In this document: piece by piece, positions 1 to 6,519 of the stretch
Numbering within the stretch: the first letter of the stretch is position 1
Layout: every line of letters starts with the position of its first letter
From: CAYWNA01 sp964459305
GTDB lineage: Bacteria; Planctomycetota; Planctomycetia; Pirellulales; Pirellulaceae
Reading direction: 5' to 3'
Length of the DNA stretch: 14,857 nucleotides
NCBI GenBank assembly: GCA_964459305.1
Contig: CAYWNA010000302.1
Location: forward strand, 1 to 14,857
Notes under the pieces: model-generated
The model's input: the letters and a program-made list of their open reading frames with translations, nothing else
What the model was told of the DNA's origin: nothing
Database searches by the model: none
Position numbers and translations under genes: made by a program

Positions 1-1
1 G

Positions 2-45
2 TCGCCAGACTTTGGTCCGCGTAGGAAAAAACCAAACTCTGGCGA
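2..45. repeat. Inverted repeat (hairpin) upstream of the prc-like gene
   Basis: The arms at 2-16 (TCGCCAGACTTTGGT) and 31-45 (ACCAAACTCTGGCGA) are reverse complements at 14 of 15 positions, with a 14-base loop that ends in five A residues. Read on the minus strand, the loop begins with a T run inside the hairpin, so this is not a classical terminator with a trailing U tract. It may be a dispersed palindromic repeat or the terminator of a gene left of the window. The left flank is cut off, so a longer stem cannot be excluded. Confidence 0.6.
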
Positions 46-203
46 GTTCGGCTACGGGTCAGACTTGCCGCGGATGGTATAAAGACCCCTTCGTGAAGCG
101 GAAAGTCGAAAAAAGGAGTTCAAGAAAGAACTGCCAGTCGGTAGACTTAACGAAGCTGCGGTATACGGTCCAGAATGCGGAAATCAGTTGATGAGGAATC
201 GCG

Positions 204-2258
204 ATGCTAGCTGCAAAGTTATTCCGTGACCACCTGCGTCGCGATGTGAAATGGACGGCTGTGGCCATTGGCGTCGCTGCCTTCGCTTGTTCGCAGACAT
301 CGGTGGCCCAGAGCTTGCCCCAACCCCGGCCACAGGATCGCCACATTGCCAATGTCGTTCAGGCTCTGATGCGACGCGAACACTTGTCGAGGCGCCCGTT
401 GGACGATGATATCTCCCGGCGCATGCTGCAGTCGTTTCTCCGGAGCCTCGATCCGGCGAAGCTGTATTTCCACCAAAGCGATGTCGATGACTTCGAACAA
501 CGACGTGACGATTTGGACGACATGCTCAAGAAGCATGATGTCGGTTTTGCCTACACGGTCTTTCACCGGTTCCTGCAGCGAGTGGACGAACGCATGAGCC
601 TGGTAGATGAACTCACCAACCAAAAGCACGACTTTGCGGTGAAAGAAGAAATGCCTAATGATCCGAAGGCAGTCGAGTACGCCGTCGACGAAGGGCTGGC
701 CAGCGAACGTTGGCGCAAGCGAATCAAGTACGACCTGCTGGTTCTCAAGAGAGACGGAATCGAGGATGGGCAAGCCGCCGATAAGCTCTCGCGCCGTTAC
801 GCGTCTTTCGCCCGACGGCTGCACGAAACCAGCGCCGACGAATTACTCGAAATCTATCTTACGGCCATGACCACCGGCTTTGACCCTCATAGTGCCTACT
901 TATCACCCGCTTCTTTCGAAAACCACCGAATCAAAACGAAGCGAAAGCTCGAAGGGATCGGTGCGGCGTTGCGAATGACTGACGGCGAACTCGTCGTCGC
1001 CAAGATCATTCCGGGCGCCGCCGCCGACCAGCACGGGAAACTGCGTCGGGAAGATCGTATTGTCAGTGTCGGTCAGGGCCGCGACGGCGAGATGATTAAC
1101 GTCGGCGGAATGAAACTCGCCGATATCGTCCAACTGATCCGGGGAAGGAGCGGCACGATGATCCGCTTGGGCGTCAGCCCCGCTGGAGGCGGCGACACAA
1201 CGACCTACGATATCATCCGCGGCGGCATATCATTGAAAGACGATGACGCACGTAGCCAAATCATCGAATCGGGCGGCAAGCCGGACGGCCCGCCGCGAAA
1301 GATCGGCATCATTTCATTGCCCTCGTTCTATATGGACGTCGATGGCGCAACAAAAGGGCAGGCAGACCACGACAGTGCCGCCAAAGACGTCCGTAGGATG
1401 TTGAACGAGTTCACCGACAAGCATGCCGACGCCGTGATCCTGGATCTGCGCAACAGCCGGGGCGAAAACCTAGCCCAAGCGTTGGGCGTGACGGGACTGT
1501 TCATCGAGCAAGGGCCCATCGTTCAGGCGAAAGATTCCGGCGGGCGAGTAGATCGCTACGACGACTCGGAGTCTGGTGCGGCATGGACAGGCCCCTTGGT
1601 CGTTGTCACAAATAGGTTCACCACCGGCGCTGGCGAGATCCTGGCCGCCGCTGTCCAGGACTATCGCCGCGGACTCGTTGTCGGGGACGGCAGCACAAGC
1701 GGCAAGGGGACTTTTCAGCATGTGGTGGATTTGGGCGCTCGGTTGTTCCGTATTCCCAATCCACCGAGAATCGGTGCACTGAAGATCACGTCAACCCAAG
1801 TTTATCGACCCAGCGGCGATAGCATACAGCAACGCGGCGTCTCGGCGGACATCGTCTTGCCATCACTGTCGGGCCAATTAGATGTTGGCGAGGCGAGTCT
1901 CGAAAATGCGATGCCATTCGAGCAAGTGCCCGCCGAAGCGTATACAGCATCCGAGTTGGTGAGCGAAGATTTGCTGACGGCGTTGCGAGCCGCATCCCGC
2001 TCCCGCTGTGACGCTTCTGACGACTTCGCGCGTTTGCAGCGTACAATCGACCGCTACAAACAGCAGAAGGCCCGCAAATCGATACCGCTGAACGAGCAGA
2101 ATTTCGTCGATCAACTCGATCCGTCTGGCGAGCAGGCCGTTGTTGGACTCAGACGCACTGACGCGGCGGCAGCGTCAGAGGATTTCTATATCAAGGAAGT
2201 GATTGCCATCACGCTCGACTACCTCGACGCACTGCAAGCAAACAAGAAGACGGACTAA
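204..2258 (+). CDS. prc: Tail-specific (C-terminal processing) protease homologue, peptidase family S41, with glycine at the nucleophile position
   Basis: The 684-residue product follows the E. coli Prc/Tsp plan from end to end. It has a hydrophobic signal-like segment (about 17-35, possible cut after S-V-A), a Prc N-terminal helical domain (about 40-245), a PDZ domain (about 246-326), an S41 core (about 365-555) and the Prc C-terminal domain (to about 670). Family members act in the periplasm, cutting non-polar C-termini of envelope proteins. The start at 204 has GAGGA six bases upstream. The S41 core reads RFTTGAGEILAAAVQDY where Prc has RFSASASEIFAAAMQDY, so the catalytic Ser is Gly475. 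The catalytic Lys is kept as K501 (SGKGT, with one extra residue in the spacing) and the Asp as D486. The preceding glycine-rich strand, normally DLRSNGGG, is DLRNSRGE. The PDZ and flanking domains look intact, which suggests a non-proteolytic (binding or chaperone-like) role rather than a decaying gene. Family membership is clear; lack of activity is inferred. Confidence 0.93.
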   Translation: MLAAKLFRDHLRRDVKWTAVAIGVAAFACSQTSVAQSLPQPRPQDRHIANVVQALMRREHLSRRPLDDDISRRMLQSFLRSLDPAKLYFHQSDVDDFEQRRDDLDDMLKKHDVGFAYTVFHRFLQRVDERMSLVDELTNQKHDFAVKEEMPNDPKAVEYAVDEGLASERWRKRIKYDLLVLKRDGIEDGQAADKLSRRYASFARRLHETSADELLEIYLTAMTTGFDPHSAYLSPASFENHRIKTKRKLEGIGAALRMTDGELVVAKIIPGAAADQHGKLRREDRIVSVGQGRDGEMINVGGMKLADIVQLIRGRSGTMIRLGVSPAGGGDTTTYDIIRGGISLKDDDARSQIIESGGKPDGPPRKIGIISLPSFYMDVDGATKGQADHDSAAKDVRRMLNEFTDKHADAVILDLRNSRGENLAQALGVTGLFIEQGPIVQAKDSGGRVDRYDDSESGAAWTGPLVVVTNRFTTGAGEILAAAVQDYRRGLVVGDGSTSGKGTFQHVVDLGARLFRIPNPPRIGALKITSTQVYRPSGDSIQQRGVSADIVLPSLSGQLDVGEASLENAMPFEQVPAEAYTASELVSEDLLTALRAASRSRCDASDDFARLQRTIDRYKQQKARKSIPLNEQNFVDQLDPSGEQAVVGLRRTDAAAASEDFYIKEVIAITLDYLDALQANKKTD

Positions 2259-2552
2259 GCTCCACGCCTGTTTCCAGCTCATTCGCCTGGTAAAGGAAGC
2301 CGGGGGCAACCCGGTATTAGAGACTGGCGAGAGTTGTGGCGAGCTATGGTGATCCTGGTCCCGGCCTGCCCTGCGATCCCCAATGATTTTGCCCAACAAT
2401 CATTTTGCCAAAGAAGACTAAGGTCAAAATCATCTCTGAATGTGCCGGTCTTCAGCGCCGCCAACTCGTCTGTCGGGTTGCGCGACTCGTCGTAGCGCAT
2501 TTGCTGCCAACGCCACACGATGGTCGAGTGCACATTCGGCAAGCCCGACGGC
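2259..2552. other. Intergenic space between convergent genes
   Basis: This 294-base gap separates the stops of the prc-like gene and the minus-strand membrane-protein gene. It contains a small GC hairpin (CCGGG at 2300-2304, CCCGG at 2310-2314, 5-base loop) without a T tract, and the repeat cluster at 2381-2434. No open frame here looks protein-like on either strand. Confidence 0.6.
2381..2434. repeat. Three-copy short repeat with two direct and one inverted arm
   Basis: CAATGATTTTGCC (2381-2393) and CAATCATTTTGCC (2397-2409) are direct copies with one mismatch and a 16-base period. GGTCAAAATCAT (2423-2434) is an inverted copy, so ATGATTTTG (2383-2391) can pair with CAAAATCAT (2425-2433). 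On the minus strand the unit reads GGCAAAATSATTG. The unit resembles the one at 11660-11730. It looks like a dispersed intergenic repeat; a terminator role between the two convergent genes is possible but unproven. Confidence 0.6.
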
Positions 2553-3470
2553 CTACGACGTTGGAGCCGGGCGGAAGGACTGGTCGATCACGTAGAATTC
2601 GTATCCGCCGCGCGCCGAGCGCACGCCAAAGATGGTTTTCAGGAATTCCCTGGCATCGGCATGGCCGGCCTTTCGAGCTTCCACTGCCTCCAGACGTGCA
2701 AGCAGCTTCTCGATTTCCTTGGGATAGAACTGAAGAATCAGACGACGCTGCGTTTTGATGCCGGCTCGCGCGACGAGTTGGCGGTCGAATGCTGCCATCG
2801 CGCCGCCATGCTTCTGCCAAGTCATGTACAGCCTCTTCTCATCTTCCGAGTTGCCCGATCGCCGGTCTGGCTTCGGCTTGGCGAGATTCTGGGCGTAGTC
2901 GACTTTCGGCAAACCGCCGCCGGTCGCCCCCAGTTCGATTTTGAAGAAGTCGAGCTGTCGCGCATACGACTGGATTCCCGTTGTCGAAAACCTCATTTCC
3001 CAACGTTGCCAGGCTGGAACCACATCACGGACCTCATCGCCGGGCGGACCTGGAGGTCGTTCGTCGCCGGGGCCCCCGCCAAGAGAACTGACGGTCGCTC
3101 GGTTCTCGATCGCGTCGAACGCGGCGGCCTGACTTGTCACCACGTCCGTGATCGCCTCCAAGACAGCCTCGATTCGAGGTTCGGTCAGTTCTTCCATGTC
3201 CTCCATGCCCGGCTCCGCCATCTCCCGCGCAAACCCGGCCGCATGCTCGTCGCGCCCTGTGTCGGAGAGCCACTCGTGGGGTCTGGGGACGTTTTTCACC
3301 ACGGCCTGTCCCGTCAGCCAGACCATGAACAACTGCACCACCAAGAAGCCAACCACGATCAACAGCGCGATCAGCATTCCGGCTACCCTGTCGTAAGCAG
3401 AAACTCTCAATTCCGCTTCAGACGCCCCATGTCTGTGCGCACCTTGGTACGGATCGGATTGAGTGGTCAT
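2553..3470 (-). CDS. Single-pass membrane protein, conserved planctomycete type, function unknown
   Basis: The 305-residue product has a short basic/polar N-terminus, one strong membrane segment (about 31-53, GMLIALLIVVGFLVVQLFMV), an acidic stretch rich in E and M (about 80-105), a Gly/Pro linker (about 131-145, GGGPGDERPPGPPGD) and a soluble C-terminal domain. That domain contains WQRWEMRF (154-161), ARQLDFFKIELG (170-181), DEKRLYMTW (210-218) and GGYEFYVIDQ (288-297). The topology (N-in, C-out) recalls ExbD/TolR-like envelope proteins, but I see no ExbD homology. From memory the motifs recur in planctomycete genomes, sometimes near TolQ/ExbB-like genes; that is unverified, and no such partner is present here. 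The start at 3470 is supported by GGGAG on the minus strand, eight bases upstream (plus-strand 3479-3483). It runs in the same direction as the next two genes. The domain structure and codon pattern favour this strand over the long antisense frame. Confidence 0.82.
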   Translation of the reverse strand: MTTQSDPYQGAHRHGASEAELRVSAYDRVAGMLIALLIVVGFLVVQLFMVWLTGQAVVKNVPRPHEWLSDTGRDEHAAGFAREMAEPGMEDMEELTEPRIEAVLEAITDVVTSQAAAFDAIENRATVSSLGGGPGDERPPGPPGDEVRDVVPAWQRWEMRFSTTGIQSYARQLDFFKIELGATGGGLPKVDYAQNLAKPKPDRRSGNSEDEKRLYMTWQKHGGAMAAFDRQLVARAGIKTQRRLILQFYPKEIEKLLARLEAVEARKAGHADAREFLKTIFGVRSARGGYEFYVIDQSFRPAPTS

Positions 3471-3623
3471 CGGTCAGTCTCCCTAGGACGCTTCTGCGAG
3501 CAAAGGGCTATACTAAATGTACCGACCACGCACCGCTCGGCCAAGCTGAACTGTAAATGTCCCACGGACAATCTAGCATTCATCGCGGCCGGCGTTTCTT
3601 TGCTCAGTCGGACCGCTGGCATC

Positions 3624-4904
3624 TCAGTTGCCCCACGAACTCACGCAGTAGGGCGTCAAGACGGCCTCGCGGTCGTGGTTCCTGGCACCCTCGACCGTGA
3701 AGAACTTCTCCAGTTCTTCGAAAGGAACGTTTTGCGACAGGACCCAGACATTCCCGTCGGCGAATAGGACATGGAAACCCTGTGAGCAGCAGGCGGAGAT
3801 ACCGCGTCCGTCCTGTCCGTTGATTTCGGGAGATATGGTGCGGACGTCAAGATCCCCGGGCGCCATCCAGTGGACGCCGGAGTCGCGCACTTCGACAGCC
3901 ATGATCGTATGTCCATCAATGCCGCGCAAGGACCACGGTGCCTCTCCCTTGCCATCGCCAAAAGCCGTTCCGGGGCCAGTGATCGCCACGATGTTGGTGT
4001 GAAACGGCTGTCCGTTCGCTTCCTCGAAGCAGAACACAGGCAAGTGATGCGAGCGCCAAGACTGTTGAACCGGGTCGTCCCACGATTTGTCGAAACAGAA
4101 CTGGGCGCCCGATGAGTTCATGAACGGCAAGATACTGAATCGCCAGTTATAGAGCGGTTTGGCGTCCGTGATGTGCGGTGCCGGCATCGGATCGGCACCA
4201 CCACCCGCGCGTCGGACGGGGCAGGGAAGGCTCCCCTCGGTATGGTCGAAGTTTTGGAGGGCCAGACCGATCAACCTGAAGTCGTTCGCTATCGAATCGG
4301 AACGCGCGTTTTCCCTAGCTCTGTAAAGCGACGTGAGCAGACATTTCCACGCGCCGAGCAGAGCCGCGATCACGGCAACGCGAACGAGGAGACTGCGGAG
4401 AGTGAATTGCCAGCGCCGGAGGTCGATGGACGTTTCTTTAGACCGGGTCAACGAGCGGTGCCAGACAGCGGCTGCGGCACCCCCCGCGGCGCCGATCAAT
4501 CCGGCCAGCACGATAGACCACCCAAATGACAGGTAGATGATTAATAGCGGGTCGGAGACCGCCATGACGGCTACGATGCCCGTCGCGCTTCCGGCGACGC
4601 CACCTACCGCCGCTCGAAACCGGGACAGACATAGCGGCCAACTCACGATCACCACGGTGGGGAGGATGAGGACCGCAACCAAGCCCGCGAGGGAAGGTCC
4701 GGCAACCAAACCGGCGCAGCCGTCGGCCACCAGTCCAAACACCCCTCCAGCCGCCGCTGTCCCCAGCCACACAAGAGCGCAGAATCCGGCGACCGTTTCC
4801 CACGCACGTGCCCTTTGGCCGTGAGTCCCGAGCCGTAGTCCATCGGTCATCGGCGTCCGATCCGGGCTGGCCATGTCGATCGGCTTTGGGTCACTACCTG
4901 ACAT
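3624..4904 (-). CDS. DUF1559-domain protein with a polytopic N-terminal membrane region
   Basis: The 426-residue product has a soluble N-terminus, about four hydrophobic segments (roughly 37-59, 68-91, 99-117 and 120-147), and a fifth at about 168-190 that begins RWQFTLRSLLVRVAV. This resembles the F-x-L-R-x-L-L anchors seen in many planctomycete proteins. A DUF1559-like domain follows (about 195-426). Diagnostic features are ARENARSDSIANDFRLIGLALQNFDHTEGSLP at 196-227 (the usual Asn-rich pseudopilin-like helix and L-x-N-[YF]-H/D segment), YNWRFSILPFM at 252-262, and a C-terminal FHVLFADGNVWVLSQNV at 377-393, the H-x-x-x-x-DG-type ending. Most DUF1559 proteins start with a type IV pilin-like methylation peptide; here the domain is tethered to a multi-pass region instead. 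Function is unknown. No clear Shine-Dalgarno precedes 4904; Met codons at 4874 and 4850 are alternative starts. Confidence 0.88.
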   Translation of the reverse strand: MSGSDPKPIDMASPDRTPMTDGLRLGTHGQRARAWETVAGFCALVWLGTAAAGGVFGLVADGCAGLVAGPSLAGLVAVLILPTVVIVSWPLCLSRFRAAVGGVAGSATGIVAVMAVSDPLLIIYLSFGWSIVLAGLIGAAGGAAAAVWHRSLTRSKETSIDLRRWQFTLRSLLVRVAVIAALLGAWKCLLTSLYRARENARSDSIANDFRLIGLALQNFDHTEGSLPCPVRRAGGGADPMPAPHITDAKPLYNWRFSILPFMNSSGAQFCFDKSWDDPVQQSWRSHHLPVFCFEEANGQPFHTNIVAITGPGTAFGDGKGEAPWSLRGIDGHTIMAVEVRDSGVHWMAPGDLDVRTISPEINGQDGRGISACCSQGFHVLFADGNVWVLSQNVPFEELEKFFTVEGARNHDREAVLTPYCVSSWGN

Positions 4905-5071
4905 CGTCGGCCATAGGCAAGGTTCTGCCGCGTGCTTTCCACCAGCGATCTCACCCTTGTGGAACAGCGGCCGAGAAGAGTATAGACCGGATTCTTACAG
5001 CCTACGCTCGCTCTAACTGTTGTCCAGCCGTTTCGAGGCAAGTGGACGCCGTCAAGCGAAGTAGACAATCG

Positions 5072-5986
5072 TCACGCATCACGTTCTCTCGGGGAAACCG
5101 AACTTCTTGGTTGTTCGCTGGCGACTGTGCTGGCGCGCACGGCCTTGCGACGGCGCGCATACCAGACTGCAGGCCCCCAGACGACCACCAGCGCAACAAG
5201 CCACGGAAATGCGAACACGATGGCGACCATCACGCCCTCGCCAAATCGCCGTAACGATGCCAACGAAGTCTCCCACGCCTGCTGTATCCTGCCTGCCAGT
5301 GTAGGGGCCTCTGGCGGTACGTAATCACGTTGTTCTCGTGCGGTGATCGTGACAGTCGTCAGGTCGATTCGGTTAGTCAAGTACCGCAGACGACCTTCCA
5401 TCTGTTCGATTTCGCCGCGGACGCGTGCCAACTCGCGTTCCACTTCGATCACATCCTTGATCTTCCCCTCGGAGTCCTGCAGCAATTTCAGAATTCGCTC
5501 TTCAAGCCGCTTCTTGTTGGCAATTCGCGTCCCGAGGTCAATGTACTCTTCCGTCACATCCTCCGCGGTCTGGCCGCGGCTTTCAGGAACGCCCAAGCTC
5601 GACACCGCGGCGAGAAACGGCTCGAACCGATCGACGGGGATCCGAGCCTGCCACCGGCCAGAGCGACGCTCGCCTACGGTACGGTCGATGGACACGTCAG
5701 CCAGATAGCCGCCGTGTTCCTTGACCAGTCGCGGCATTTCCGTCTCGGCACTGGAAAAATCCGTGACAACCAAGCTGACTTCCGCTTCGTAGATGATCTT
5801 CCGTTGGAGGTCGGTTGCCCGTGACTCGTCGGGGCCATCTGCTTCAGCTTGGACCGATCTTCCTGCTGTGCTGGCCAATTCTACGGAAGTGTCGGTTGAG
5901 GCTTTGCGGGCACTCTCTCGGGCCATTTCGCCGCCACACCCCACGGCGCTCAGCAGGACGCAGTAGAAGACGAAGGCATGTTGCAT
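5072..5986 (-). CDS. DUF4349-domain lipoprotein with C-terminal membrane helix
   Basis: The 304-residue product begins with a short hydrophobic leader ending LLSAVGC, so Cys17 is a likely lipidation site (a lipobox with Ala rather than Leu at -3). A low-complexity linker (18-58) is followed by a DUF4349 domain (about 60-278). It shows RKIIYEAEVSLVV (62-74), the substrate-like strand GRWQARIPVDRFE (110-122), the hallmark TAEDVTEEYIDLGTRIANKKRLEERIL split around 140-166, a heptad-like coiled coil (about 153-205) and a membrane segment (about 252-275) followed by RRRK. Family members are envelope proteins of unknown function. GGAG eight bases upstream on the minus strand (plus-strand 5995-5998) supports the start. 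It shares orientation with the DUF1559 gene 167 bases downstream; the gap makes strict co-transcription uncertain. Confidence 0.92.
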   Translation of the reverse strand: MQHAFVFYCVLLSAVGCGGEMARESARKASTDTSVELASTAGRSVQAEADGPDESRATDLQRKIIYEAEVSLVVTDFSSAETEMPRLVKEHGGYLADVSIDRTVGERRSGRWQARIPVDRFEPFLAAVSSLGVPESRGQTAEDVTEEYIDLGTRIANKKRLEERILKLLQDSEGKIKDVIEVERELARVRGEIEQMEGRLRYLTNRIDLTTVTITAREQRDYVPPEAPTLAGRIQQAWETSLASLRRFGEGVMVAIVFAFPWLVALVVVWGPAVWYARRRKAVRASTVASEQPRSSVSPRERDA

Positions 5987-6519
5987 GGCAACCGCTCCAA
6001 GAAATGTAGACGTTCCACGAGTGGCTCGTACACCTACTGTTATGATGCCGTATGGCCCCGGTTTATTCCCGCAAAGCCAACGACGATCGCAACTTCGGTG
6101 CCACTCCGACGGCCGGCTGCCTGCTACGGCTTCCCGGATTCATCTTCTGCCGGGAAACGCTCCGCGTACACCGAGGCGATGATCGTGAAGGCGATGGGCA
6201 TGGTGAAAAGTACCCCAACGCACCCCTCATTCGCCGCTGTACACAGCCCAAGCACAACTGCGAATTTACGACGCTCAGAGGTTCCACCTCCTCCTTGCTC
6301 GATCTGCGTCTTCAGTCGCTCGATGACTTCTCGCCGACACTCTGACGTTCGTGAATTCGGGCATGTCTCGACAAGCATCCCGACGCGACTTGCTGGCGTG
6401 TCCGTCGAAGAGTCTAATTGAGGTTGTCATCCATTGCTCGTCGCCAGTTGTCCGGCGCACCAAGCGATCGAAAACCATGAGTTAGCGAACGAAAACACTC
6501 ATCGCGGAAGGAAATTGCC
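5987..6519. other. Intergenic stretch between divergently read genes
   Basis: About 530 bases lie between the start of the DUF4349 lipoprotein gene (minus) and the start of the giant propeller gene (plus). The only candidate gene is the doubtful minus-strand frame at 6124-6378. Plus-strand frames here give proline- and serine-rich, non-protein-like translations. Promoters for both flanking genes are expected here, but I cannot point to a convincing -35/-10 pair. Confidence 0.5.
6124..6378 (-). CDS. Possible small membrane protein, 84 residues, unrecognised
   Basis: The frame encodes a polar, charged N-terminal half (CRREVIERLKTQIEQ at 14-28) followed by GGGGTSERR and hydrophobic stretches at about 39-50 and 53-72, ending in the polar tail AERFPAEDESGKP. 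The second half uses mostly G/C-ending codons, as real genes here do; the first half does so less. No clear Shine-Dalgarno precedes the ATG at 6378. A strong AGGAGG-like purine run lies inside the frame instead (plus-strand 6284-6296) but is not followed by an in-frame start at a useful distance. It lies upstream of, and in the same orientation as, the DUF4349 gene, 137 bases away. It may be a real small gene, a remnant, or chance. Confidence 0.4.
   Translation of the reverse strand: MLVETCPNSRTSECRREVIERLKTQIEQGGGGTSERRKFAVVLGLCTAANEGCVGVLFTMPIAFTIIASVYAERFPAEDESGKP

Noticed and set aside
78..83. TATAAA as a -10 box for the prc-like gene
   Set aside because: No -35-like hexamer lies 16-18 bases upstream; the nearest TTGCCG (65-70) is only seven bases away.
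2520..3767. Long plus-strand open frame (415 codons) over the membrane-protein gene
   Set aside because: It is antisense to a minus-strand frame with a clear membrane helix, conserved-looking motifs and a good Shine-Dalgarno. Its own translation is rich in His/Arg with no recognisable domain, and it runs into the end of the DUF1559 gene.
6063..6287. Minus-strand GTG frame directly after the AGGAGG-like run
   Set aside because: The translation is Ser/Arg/Pro-rich without structure, while the overlapping 6124-6378 frame gives a more protein-like hydrophobic segment.
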